NCBI GenBank assembly: GCA_026692845.1
Contig: JAPLNM010000103.1
Coordinates: 1-50,890, forward strand
Direction of reading: 5' to 3'
DNA length: 50,890 bases
Source of the DNA: Planctomycetota bacterium
GTDB taxonomy: Bacteria; Planctomycetota; Planctomycetia; Pirellulales; Pirellulaceae
Position numbers and translations under genes: made by a program. The notes below the pieces were generated by a model. It ran no database searches and was not told where the DNA came from. It saw nothing but the letters and a program-made list of their open reading frames with translations. Below, piece after piece: positions 25,179 through 33,291 of this stretch; position 1 is the first letter of the stretch; the number at the start of each line of letters is the position of its first letter.

Positions 25179-27740
25179 ATGCATTTGGTACGTTTGGATA
25201 TCGACAAGAAAAACGCTGCATCGCAGTATCATGTTGGCCCATTGGGTGCGGGACTGAACGCGGTTTATTCCCCGCTGGTTTCCAACAGTACGTTGCTGAC
25301 AAGATTTACCAAGAGCCTGCTTTTTCGTGGCCAGACGCTCGGCGAGCTCGACGATTCGGAGTTTGCTTCGATCGATGGTTCGGTCACTTGGGTCGATGCT
25401 TCAGGGCATTTGCGGATGATCGATTGCGTGGGAGGCAAGCCGCTTTTTGCGCATGCGTCCGATTCGATTCCTACCTCCAGTGGAGCGACTTATCAGGAGG
25501 ATGACGAGCGGATCGGCGGCCGAGGGAATATGTTTTGGGAGGGTGAGGTCTCCGACGGTCGCTGGGACGAGCTTCGGGCGGACATTTTGGGGATGGTTTT
25601 TTGTTCCCCGTTGGGATCCGTTTCGCCGGAGAAGCTTTGGTGGGCGGCTGGCAGATTAGGGGTCCATTGTCCTGCGAAGATGGAGTTGGATGAGGGTTAC
25701 AAATCGCTCAAGGACGAAGAGACGCAACTTCTCGAGCGCCTCAGGAGTTCGGATCCGGTGGATCGAGATCGGACTTGGTGGATTGCCGAGAGGGATCGCT
25801 TGCGTGGACAACTACAGCAAGTCCAGCATCACAATTTGCAACAAACTTTGGGAGCAGGAGTAGGAAGCAGTACCGAGCCGGTTGCCCAAGGGCCTGCACA
25901 GGACATACAGAGCGCAGCTTCCCCGAAGGCGGTTTGGGATGATTCGCAGATTCATCAGCAGCTTGGGCATGCCGAGATGATGATTGAGCGATGGAATCAG
26001 CGTTGGGGATGGCATCAGCGGTTATCGCAGGTTCAATCGTCGTTATTGACGCGATCGGTGTATCGCAAGACGACAACCGGTTCGTTGATCCCATCGGCCG
26101 AGCGGATCTTGTCGGAGTTGACCGCCGGAGCGGTCCGTCAGCTTCCGACTTGGGCTGTAGAGGCCTCGTATCTTCATTCGGAAGCTTACAATGCGGGGCT
26201 TCGTTATGACGTATTGGACTCCCAGGTGCCCTCGGGTGAGACGCGTCAGAGGCGATTAGTCGACCTTGCGATTCGTTTGGCATTGGCACAAGCGGCAAGA
26301 TCTCGGATCGGACGGATTCCGTTTGTGCTTGAGAATTCCCTCGATGGTTTCCGAGGTGAACCGTTGGAGCAGATTCTTCATGTGGTTTCTAATTTTTCGC
26401 GCGATGGGTGGCAATTGCTCCTAACGACGGCAGACGAGTTTGTTGCAAGACGCATCGCCGGCCACGGTGGTACCGTGGCTCGAGTGCATGAGAATCTGCG
26501 CTATGCCAAGCCACAATACATCATCGATTCGGATACCGATTTAGGACTGCACCCGGTATTGGATCGTGCGCCGGTGGTCCAGTATTCCGGAACGGCTTCG
26601 ACGGACTACAGCGAAGTCAATCGCCAACTTGACTGGTTGGCTCAGCAAGAAGATTCGCAAGTTCCGCAGCGGGTCGAGCCCGCGGTTCATCAACGGCATG
26701 GGAAGACTTACTATCTTTCGAAAGAGAGTCTTGTCGATTCGATTCCTGGATTGGGTTCCGAGACGATCCGGCGTCTTCGTTCGGTTGGAATCCATCGTGT
26801 TGGGGACTTTGTCAACACGAGTGTACCGCGGCTAGCGAGTGTCACGGGATTGCGTTCCGAGTGGTTGCAAAACACGCTTGGGGTTGCCGAGTTGATGTGC
26901 AATGTTCCCCAGATGCGCGTTTTCGACGCGAGGGTATTGGTCTCCTGTGGGGTGTACTCTTCCAAGCAGCTTACAAGCACCGAGCCGTTGACGATCGCAA
27001 AGAAGCTTCATCGGTTTTTGGGAACTCCAGCTGGTCGGGCATTGAGAAAAACATCGCAGCAAGGGGAGTTGCCGAGGCTTCAACGATGGATTCAGACCGT
27101 CTACCAGCAGCATGGTTTGTCGCTCGCAACGTCAGCAACCGCCGTGGACTTCGATTGGGATCGCATCGAGCGACGTTCCAAGCGGAGTGTTCGTCCAGCA
27201 TCCGATGCGGCTTATCAAATCGAGGACGATCCTGATTTCCGTGAGGATGCGGGCCAAGCCGTAGCGAAATTCAATGTGTATGCGGGCAAGACCGATACGA
27301 CTTGGAAGTTCTATCTCGACTTAGCCAGCCCAGTGGTAGATGCACCGACGATTGGGCCGAAGATGGCTCAGAAGCTAGAATCGATTCGGGTCAAGAGCAT
27401 TGGAGATCTGCTTGCAGCCGAATCGGGAGATGTCGCCAAGGCGATGGGTGAGAAGGGAGTGACTGCAGCGAGCGTTGAGATTTGGAAGAGCCAGTCGATG
27501 CTGGTCTGTCGCATACCGAATCTCAGGGGTCAGGATGCTCAATTGCTCGTGGCAGCCGGTTACTCGACGGCCGAGTCGATCGCACAAGCGTCTGCCGAAA
27601 CGCTCATTGAGGCGATAGCCCGCGTGGCGAGTACCAAGCAGGGCCTACGGTTCCTTCGCGGCGGCAATCCGCCGGATCGCGATAGGATTCAGTCATGGAT
27701 CGAGTGGTCCAAGCATTCTCGGTTGGTCCAGGCGGCTTAG
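25179..27740 (+). CDS. YhaN/SMC-like protein with degenerate ATPase motifs and two C-terminal DUF4332-like HhH modules
   Basis: Residues 1-50 look like the N-terminal ATPase lobe of YhaN-type SMC relatives (G-x-LNAVY-then-P-loop-TLL-x9-LLFRG), but the P-loop reads SPLVSNST (31-38), lacking GxxGK. The C-terminal lobe has a signature-like VPSGETRQRRL (350 on), a Walker B-like IPFVLENSLDGF (380-391) with E and N in place of DD, and an LLLTTADEF strand. A modest Gln-rich helical region replaces the long coiled coil. Residues ~511-650 and ~721-853 are two helix-hairpin-helix-like modules (IPGLGSETIRRL, PTIGPKMAQKL) resembling DUF4332. AAGGAGG lies upstream of ATG 25179. ATP binding is doubtful and a DNA-binding scaffold role is inference. 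Confidence 0.7.
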   Translation: MHLVRLDIDKKNAASQYHVGPLGAGLNAVYSPLVSNSTLLTRFTKSLLFRGQTLGELDDSEFASIDGSVTWVDASGHLRMIDCVGGKPLFAHASDSIPTSSGATYQEDDERIGGRGNMFWEGEVSDGRWDELRADILGMVFCSPLGSVSPEKLWWAAGRLGVHCPAKMELDEGYKSLKDEETQLLERLRSSDPVDRDRTWWIAERDRLRGQLQQVQHHNLQQTLGAGVGSSTEPVAQGPAQDIQSAASPKAVWDDSQIHQQLGHAEMMIERWNQRWGWHQRLSQVQSSLLTRSVYRKTTTGSLIPSAERILSELTAGAVRQLPTWAVEASYLHSEAYNAGLRYDVLDSQVPSGETRQRRLVDLAIRLALAQAARSRIGRIPFVLENSLDGFRGEPLEQILHVVSNFSRDGWQLLLTTADEFVARRIAGHGGTVARVHENLRYAKPQYIIDSDTDLGLHPVLDRAPVVQYSGTASTDYSEVNRQLDWLAQQEDSQVPQRVEPAVHQRHGKTYYLSKESLVDSIPGLGSETIRRLRSVGIHRVGDFVNTSVPRLASVTGLRSEWLQNTLGVAELMCNVPQMRVFDARVLVSCGVYSSKQLTSTEPLTIAKKLHRFLGTPAGRALRKTSQQGELPRLQRWIQTVYQQHGLSLATSATAVDFDWDRIERRSKRSVRPASDAAYQIEDDPDFREDAGQAVAKFNVYAGKTDTTWKFYLDLASPVVDAPTIGPKMAQKLESIRVKSIGDLLAAESGDVAKAMGEKGVTAASVEIWKSQSMLVCRIPNLRGQDAQLLVAAGYSTAESIAQASAETLIEAIARVASTKQGLRFLRGGNPPDRDRIQSWIEWSKHSRLVQAA

Positions 27741-27744
27741 GCGA

Positions 27745-28227
27745 TCAGCCCTCGTTGATCGTTATGGGTTGTGGGGTAGCAACCCATACGCGCATTCGGA
27801 CTTCGGCGTCCTTTGGGACATAGACGACTAGTGGAAGTTTGCTGTTGTAGCGTAGGAGTTTAGGTTCGCCTCCCAGACGCACAAAGCGTTTGACTTTCGG
27901 GCCATCGGGATCGACGCCGATGCGAGTTCCGGCCATGGGGCCAATTTGCTTGACGACGTACTTTGGGAACCCCCAGCCTTCGATGGTTTCTTCTTCGAGG
28001 CTACCGGCGAAGAAAAACCGGTTGGCGGCATCGACCTCGAGAGTCTTTCCGACCATGAGTTCCACTCGGTAGTCTTCTTCTTGCTCTTTAGGTTCGAGGT
28101 AGATGACGAGCCTTTTCATCGAATCGTTGGCAGCCGGATAGGCTTTCAAATTGTCCTGGGCAGATTGCTGGGCCATCGCGTAGGATCCTAAAAGAATAGT
28201 GCAAAGAGCGAGTGTAAGTTTGAGCAT
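27745..28227 (-). CDS. eco: Ecotin-type serine protease inhibitor
   Basis: Ecotin is a periplasmic dimeric inhibitor of trypsin-fold proteases. The match is clear: TLEVDAAN, EGWGFPKYVV and LRYNSKLPLVVY parallel the E. coli protein. A signal peptide covers residues ~1-20 (ending AMAQQ). Aligning the reactive loop GTRIGVDPDG with E. coli STMMACPDG places Arg102 at P1, which favours trypsin-like targets. Both cysteines of the E. coli disulfide are replaced (Ala67 and the Val105/Asp106 area). ATG 28227 is preferred, with AGGAA 8 bases upstream; GTG 28248 is in frame. It has 160 residues and is convergent with the YhaN-like gene, 4 bases apart. Confidence 0.9.
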   Translation of the reverse strand: MLKLTLALCTILLGSYAMAQQSAQDNLKAYPAANDSMKRLVIYLEPKEQEEDYRVELMVGKTLEVDAANRFFFAGSLEEETIEGWGFPKYVVKQIGPMAGTRIGVDPDGPKVKRFVRLGGEPKLLRYNSKLPLVVYVPKDAEVRMRVWVATPQPITINEG

Positions 28228-28292
28228 AGCGGGATTTCCTGATGGCACGTGGTCTTCGATGTGGGTGTCTACCGAGCAGATAGTTTAAACGC

Positions 28293-29291
28293 TTACGGAG
28301 TCTCGTCGACGGGTTGGGCGTTCGAGCGGCCAGACAGGTACACAATCCCTGCGATCAGGGCGATCAGCAGAAGGATGGCTCTGTACATCGTTGCGACGAT
28401 GAGTCCGGAGAATTCGCTTGAGACGCTTGGGATCTGCTTGAATAAAAGGTCGATCCAAACCTCTTGGAGACCGAGTCCACCTGGGGTGATGGGTAATGTT
28501 CCAGCCAGCAGTGCGGGTGGAATAGCCAAAAAGTGTTCCAGCAAGGTCGGTTGGGTCGAGGAGTTGGAGTACAGAGCCGAGGAGATCAGCCAGCAACTGG
28601 CTGTCAGACAGGCGTGGACGGTCATGGATTGTGCGATCATGGCTAGTGCAAGTTGGGGTCGATTTTGAAAGATCAGACAGGCGTTGGCAATTCGGTGCAG
28701 TTTGTCACCGATCCAGGGGATCCGTTGGACAAGTTCCAGGGGCAAGGATCGGCCGAAGCCAACGATTCCCAAGAGCCCTGCGAGTCCGGTGGCGCTGAGG
28801 ATCCAGGCGGCGTTTCGAATGGTCGTTAGTTGGGGCGACAAGTTGGCAGCGAGGCTCGTGCTGATCGCAGCGACGATGACCAGACCGAGCAGGCCGATGG
28901 CTCGATCGACTAGTACGCTGGTGATGACCTCGGTTTTGCGATCTTTGCTTCGGTTGGCAGCCGCGATAGCTTTGAAAAGATCACCGCCGACACTACCGGC
29001 GCTGACGGTGTTGAAGGCCACCCCGAGGAATCCGAGTCGGACGGTTTCGAAGAAGGAGATTGGAACTTTCAATGCCAGCAGTAGGCCTTGCCATCTCCAG
29101 AAGCTGATGATGTTGGCCAGAAGGACCATGGCAAGAGCCAGCAGCAGGACCCACCAGTTTTTGGGCTGTTGGACCAGGAGTTCCCAGTCTTTTTGCGGGA
29201 ATTTCAGCGCAACCCAAACGACGAGTGCGCAAAGAACTAGCCATTTTAAGGCTTCGATTGCATGTTTGACATTGGAGTTTTGGGGTGCCAT
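28293..29291 (-). CDS. UPF0104 / lysylphosphatidylglycerol synthase-type flippase domain protein
   Basis: The product has 332 residues with about eight helices. The family block is visible as FNTVSAGSVGGDLFKAIAA (residues ~94-112), then VDRAIGLLGL and LPITPGGLGLQEVWID. This is the membrane domain shared by MprF flippases and stand-alone UPF0104 proteins, probably acting on lipids or lipid-linked sugars. The MprF synthase domain is absent. ATG 29291 lies only 7 bases after the T-run of the metK terminator and lacks a clear ribosome site. Ecotin follows it by 65 bases. Confidence 0.85.
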   Translation of the reverse strand: MAPQNSNVKHAIEALKWLVLCALVVWVALKFPQKDWELLVQQPKNWWVLLLALAMVLLANIISFWRWQGLLLALKVPISFFETVRLGFLGVAFNTVSAGSVGGDLFKAIAAANRSKDRKTEVITSVLVDRAIGLLGLVIVAAISTSLAANLSPQLTTIRNAAWILSATGLAGLLGIVGFGRSLPLELVQRIPWIGDKLHRIANACLIFQNRPQLALAMIAQSMTVHACLTASCWLISSALYSNSSTQPTLLEHFLAIPPALLAGTLPITPGGLGLQEVWIDLLFKQIPSVSSEFSGLIVATMYRAILLLIALIAGIVYLSGRSNAQPVDETP

Positions 29292-29298
29292 GACTGCA

Positions 29299-29335
29299 AT
29301 AAAAAACCTCGGTACCCAGAGTGGTAACCGAGGTT
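29299..29335 (-). terminator. Intrinsic terminator of metK
   Basis: On the minus strand AACCTCGGTTAC (29335-29324) pairs with GTACCGAGGTT (29315-29305), giving a strong stem with a short loop. A run of six T follows and continues into ATT. It lies 26 bases after the metK stop and just before the start codon of the UPF0104 gene. Confidence 0.85.
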
Positions 29336-29360
29336 GGAATGGACAGAGTAGACCTGGGGA

Positions 29361-30530
29361 CTAGCCGGCAACGGCTTTGGCGAACTCCGCAGCGTTCTTG
29401 GTGTTTTCCCAAGTGAACTCTGGTTCGTTGCGACCAAAGTGGCCACCCGAGGAGGTTTTGACGTAGATTGGGCGACGCAGATCGAGGTATTCGATGATTC
29501 CGCGAGGAGTCAGCTTAAAGAATTCCTTGACGACTTGGCAGATCCGTTCGTCGCTGACCTTACCGGAGCCTTGGGTATCGACTCGGACGCTGACCGGTTC
29601 GCTAACGCCGATGGCGTAAGCCAATTGGACTTCGCAGCGGTCTGCAAGGCCAGAGGCGACGATCGTTTTGGCGACATGGCGCGCCATGTAAGCAGCGCTT
29701 CGATCGACCTTGGTCGGATCTTTTCCGGAGAACGCACCGCCGCCGTGACGGCCCCATCCGCCGTAGGTATCGACGATGATTTTGCGTCCGGTCAGACCGC
29801 TATCCCCGTGAGGACCGCCGACGACGAAATTGCCAGTGGGGTTGATGTGGTAGACGATATCTGGGGTAATCATCTTGGGTGGCAAGCACGGCTTGATGAT
29901 TTTTTCGATGACATACTCTTTGATTTGGGAGTGGGTCACATCGGGTGAGTGCTGGGTCGAAACGACAACGTTGTTGATTCCGATGGGTTGGTATTCATCG
30001 TAAATGATCGAGACTTGGCTTTTCGAGTCTGGACGCAACCAGTTGACATCTTTGTTGAATCTAGCATCGGTGAGTCTGTTGGTGATGCGGTGTGCCAGCG
30101 CGATCGGCAGAGGCATCAGTTCGGGGGTATCGTTGCAAGCGTATCCGAACATGAGGCCTTGGTCACCTGCACCGATGTCTTTGCCTGCGGAGTTGTCTTC
30201 ATTGACCCCTTGGGCGATATCTGGGCTTTGACCGTCGAGAGCCACCATGACGTTGCAAGTCCGGCCGTTGATACCCCATTCGTCGTCGGTGTATCCGACA
30301 TCGACGATCGCATGGCGGACGATGTCAGCGTAATTGACGATTGCTTTGGTGGTGATTTCGCCGACGATCAGAGCAAGCCCCGTTGTGACGACTGTTTCGC
30401 AAGCCACACGGCTCATGGGGTCTTGAGCTAGCAGGGCGTCCAAAACGCTATCGGAGATCCGGTCGGCTAATTTATCCGGGTGCCCCATCGAGACCGATTC
30501 GCTGGTAAAAACATACTTTCCAGATGCCAC
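29361..30530 (-). CDS. metK: S-adenosylmethionine synthase
   Basis: MetK makes S-adenosylmethionine from methionine and ATP in the cytoplasm. The opening [20 protein letters not shown] holds the ATP-binding GHPDK, and [12 protein letters not shown] plus [18 protein letters not shown] are the two family signatures. GTG 30530 is preferred because GGAG lies 9 bases upstream and the protein then starts at [13 protein letters not shown] 30545 would add five residues. No SAM riboswitch was found upstream. The gene ends at a strong intrinsic terminator. Confidence 0.96.
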   Translation of the reverse strand: MASGKYVFTSESVSMGHPDKLADRISDSVLDALLAQDPMSRVACETVVTTGLALIVGEITTKAIVNYADIVRHAIVDVGYTDDEWGINGRTCNVMVALDGQSPDIAQGVNEDNSAGKDIGAGDQGLMFGYACNDTPELMPLPIALAHRITNRLTDARFNKDVNWLRPDSKSQVSIIYDEYQPIGINNVVVSTQHSPDVTHSQIKEYVIEKIIKPCLPPKMITPDIVYHINPTGNFVVGGPHGDSGLTGRKIIVDTYGGWGRHGGGAFSGKDPTKVDRSAAYMARHVAKTIVASGLADRCEVQLAYAIGVSEPVSVRVDTQGSGKVSDERICQVVKEFFKLTPRGIIEYLDLRRPIYVKTSSGGHFGRNEPEFTWENTKNAAEFAKAVAG

Positions 30531-30768
30531 TGAAGAATTCTCCACTTAAGACTGACTGATATCAAAAGGAAACGACGGCTGATTGCTAAAAGCCTCCTGG
30601 CCACACCCAACTGGGTTTTTAAGTGTATCTGCTTTCTTTGAAATCGAAAGTCTCAAGTAGGTTAGATCCTTGGGCAATCTTCGGGACGAATCGGGAGATA
30701 TTGGATCGTTTCTGCCCCTTCCTGATGCGATCGACGAAGGTTACAACATCGGGCGACGGAATCGATCG

Positions 30769-30800
30769 GCGGAAGAAACGACGGGCGGAAGAAACGATGG
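30769..30800. repeat. 16-bp tandem duplication upstream of the SnoaL-like gene
   Basis: GCGGAAGAAACGACGG (30769-30784) is followed by GCGGAAGAAACGATGG (30785-30800), with one mismatch. It lies in the divergent spacer between metK and the SnoaL-like gene (30546-30831), which shows nothing else recognisable. Confidence 0.85.
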
Positions 30801-30831
30801 GCCTTGGACATTCGACGGCTTGAGGGTGTGC

Positions 30832-31377
30832 ATGAAGAGCGATAAATCTCAGTTATTTCCGGTGTTTTCAAAGCCAATGCTCGCTTGGGTGTGTGGATTC
30901 CTGGTTTTTTCATGGCTTATCGGAGCGCCGGGGTCTATGGTCCGGAGCGAGTCGACCCAAATCGCTGAGTCGACTGGGGATGCCGGCCAACTTGCTGATG
31001 GGCTTGGAGATCGATTGCACGGAATCCTGGCGGTCCAGCAGATGGCATGGAATCGCGGGGATATTCGCCAGTTCATGGATGGCTATTGGAACGACGAGGG
31101 CTTGACCTTTTCGTCGGGGGGCAAGACGACACGCGGTTGGCAAGCGACCTTGGATCGTTACAAAAACAGGTATCCGGACCGATCAGCGATGGGTCAGTTG
31201 ACGTTTGAGGGGTTAGAAACGAGCCAGATCGATCAGCAAGCGGCATTGACGCTTGGGAATTGGAAATTGGAGAAGGACAAGCCAGCGCGGGGAAACTTTT
31301 CCTTGGTATGGAAGAGGATCGATGGTGAGTGGAAAATTGTGCATGACCACAGTTCTTTGCTTACGGAACCGAACTAG
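30832..31377 (+). CDS. Secreted SnoaL-like/DUF4440 protein (NTF2 fold)
   Basis: The product has 181 residues with a hydrophobic segment at ~15-33 (AWVCGFLVFSWLI), a signal peptide or anchor, followed by a domain of about 120 residues. The domain opens with ILAVQQMAWNRGDIRQFMDGYW and ends with SLVWKRIDGEWKIVHDHSS, the pattern of DUF4440/SnoaL-like NTF2-fold proteins. The family ranges from small-molecule isomerases to binding proteins, so no reaction is assigned. ATG 30832 has GAGG 6 bases upstream; a longer in-frame reading has no support. The ABC-F gene follows after 32 bases. Confidence 0.8.
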   Translation: MKSDKSQLFPVFSKPMLAWVCGFLVFSWLIGAPGSMVRSESTQIAESTGDAGQLADGLGDRLHGILAVQQMAWNRGDIRQFMDGYWNDEGLTFSSGGKTTRGWQATLDRYKNRYPDRSAMGQLTFEGLETSQIDQQAALTLGNWKLEKDKPARGNFSLVWKRIDGEWKIVHDHSSLLTEPN

Positions 31378-31409
31378 CCCCTGAGGGCCTACGACGAAAA
31401 GGGTTTTGC

Positions 31410-33284
31410 ATGTCGCAGATTGCGTTGGAAAATATCTCGGTTGGTTTCCGTGGTCCTTTGCTTTTGGATCAGGTATCGGCTCGGGTCGAGCGGGGGGATA
31501 AGATTGGGCTCTTGGGTCGAAACGGTTCGGGCAAAACGACGCTGCTGCGGATGCTATTGGGGCTTGAACGGCCTGAGAGTGGGAGGATTGAGTTGGAGGC
31601 CGGTTTGAAGGTGGCTTGGGTCCCTCAGGACGTACCGGTTGAGACCACAGGAACGGTCCTTGAGATTGTTTCGAGGGGACTACCCGAGGACTATTCGCTC
31701 CCTGAAAACGAGTGGATGAAAGACCAGTCTTTAGAACGCGTTTTCGAGCAACTGCATCTGGATCCGAATGCGGATTTCAGCAGTTTGTCGATCGGGCTCA
31801 AACGGCGGACACTTTTGGGCAAAGCGGTTGTCGGTTCACCGGATGTATTGCTGCTCGACGAGCCGACGAACCACTTGGACATCGACTCGATTCTTTGGCT
31901 AGAGACGTATCTTGCTGGCTTTTCCGAGACGCTGATCTTCATCACGCACGATCGCGCGTTTTTGACCAAGATCGCCAATCGAATCCTGGAGATCGATCGG
32001 GGCAAGCTCTTCGATTGGGAATGCGATTACGAGACGTTTCTCAAACGCAAAGAACAAGCCTTGTTGGCACAGGAAAAGCAAGATGCGCTGTTCGACAAAA
32101 AGCTTGCGATTGAAGAGGCTTGGATTCGCACCGGGGTCAAAGCGCGTCGTACGCGCAACGAAGGCCGTGTAAGGCGGCTTGAGGCGATGCGCAAAGATCG
32201 AACGGGGCGTCCCCGAAAGACCGGATCGATGGGATTGACGATCGATTCAGGAGACCGAAGCGGGATGCTTGTTTGCGATTTGCAAGAAGCATCGTTTGGC
32301 TACGGCGATCGAACGATGGTCAAGTCGCTCGACTTGACCATCATGCGGGGCGACAAAATAGGGATCCTCGGGCGCAATGGGGCGGGCAAGTCGACGCTAC
32401 TCAAAGGCATCCTCGGCGAGCTTGCTGCTACCAGCGGGAACGTCCGCTTGGGTACGAACCTGCAGATCGCTTACTTCGATCAAAACCGCGATGTGCTCGA
32501 TCCGAACCTGACTGCCGAGGAGAATGTCGGTGTCGGGAGAACGACCATAACGGTCAATGGAAGGAACAAGCATGTGATCGGCTACCTTCAGGAGTTCCTC
32601 TTTAGTCCCGAGGAAGCGCGCTCGAAGATTCAGTTCTTCTCGGGTGGTCAGCGGAATCGACTGCTGCTTGCAAAACTCTTTGCACAGCCAGCAAACATGC
32701 TGGTGATGGATGAGCCGACGAACGATTTGGACGCTGAGTCCCTCGAGATCCTCGAGGATCGATTGGTCGATTACGAGGGAACCTTGTTGGTCGTCAGCCA
32801 CGACCGAGCATTTCTCAACAATGTCGTCACGAGCATGATTGTTTTTGAACCGGGCGGCATCCGCGAGTATGTCGGCGGATACGATGACTGGTTAAGGCAG
32901 AGCAAAGTCAATAAAGAGAGTACATCAAGCTCCAAAGGATCGAAGAAATCGGGCGGATCGTCCTTGAAAGCTCCGTCGGAAAAGGCACCTGAAAAGATGC
33001 CTGAAAAAACGCCTGAAAAAATTCCCGAGAAAGCACCGCAAAAGGCGACTGAGAAATCCTTGGCCCAGAGGCTCAGCTACAAAGAGAAGCTCGAGCTCGA
33101 AACCCTTCCGAGCAAGATCCACGGGATTGAGATTCAGAAGGATTCGTTGCACGAAAAAATGTCGACTCCGGAATATTTCAAGCAGCCGGCCACGCAGTTG
33201 GCAGAGGATGCCAAGCGGATGGAGTCGCTCGAGAGCGAACTGCTGGCGGCTTACGCAAGGCTTGAGTCGCTCGAAAATCGGTAG
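31410..33284 (+). CDS. uup: ABC-F ATPase, Uup type
   Basis: This soluble protein has two ABC cassettes and acts on ribosomes or DNA, not in transport. Cassette 1 has Walker A GRNGSGKT (36-43), Walker B LLLDEPTNHLD and a divergent signature LSIGLKRR in place of LSGG. Cassette 2 has GRNGAGKS, SGGQRNR and VMDEPTNDLD. The arm or linker between them is rich in Arg/Lys. The C-terminal ~75 residues form a predicted coiled coil as in Uup, reached through a PEKx repeat linker (PEKMPEKTPEKIPEK). It has 624 residues. It is convergent with the helicase gene (7-base gap). Confidence 0.9.
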   Translation: MSQIALENISVGFRGPLLLDQVSARVERGDKIGLLGRNGSGKTTLLRMLLGLERPESGRIELEAGLKVAWVPQDVPVETTGTVLEIVSRGLPEDYSLPENEWMKDQSLERVFEQLHLDPNADFSSLSIGLKRRTLLGKAVVGSPDVLLLDEPTNHLDIDSILWLETYLAGFSETLIFITHDRAFLTKIANRILEIDRGKLFDWECDYETFLKRKEQALLAQEKQDALFDKKLAIEEAWIRTGVKARRTRNEGRVRRLEAMRKDRTGRPRKTGSMGLTIDSGDRSGMLVCDLQEASFGYGDRTMVKSLDLTIMRGDKIGILGRNGAGKSTLLKGILGELAATSGNVRLGTNLQIAYFDQNRDVLDPNLTAEENVGVGRTTITVNGRNKHVIGYLQEFLFSPEEARSKIQFFSGGQRNRLLLAKLFAQPANMLVMDEPTNDLDAESLEILEDRLVDYEGTLLVVSHDRAFLNNVVTSMIVFEPGGIREYVGGYDDWLRQSKVNKESTSSSKGSKKSGGSSLKAPSEKAPEKMPEKTPEKIPEKAPQKATEKSLAQRLSYKEKLELETLPSKIHGIEIQKDSLHEKMSTPEYFKQPATQLAEDAKRMESLESELLAAYARLESLENR

Positions 33285-33291
33285 GCTAAGT

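Noticed and set aside
29439-30431. Long plus-strand open frames opposite metK
   Set aside because: They are shadows of the metK reading, acidic and without any motif.
30546-30660. SAM riboswitch upstream of metK
   Set aside because: I looked for SAM-I-type and SAH-type conserved cores on the minus strand and found neither; no leader terminator or anti-terminator pair is evident.
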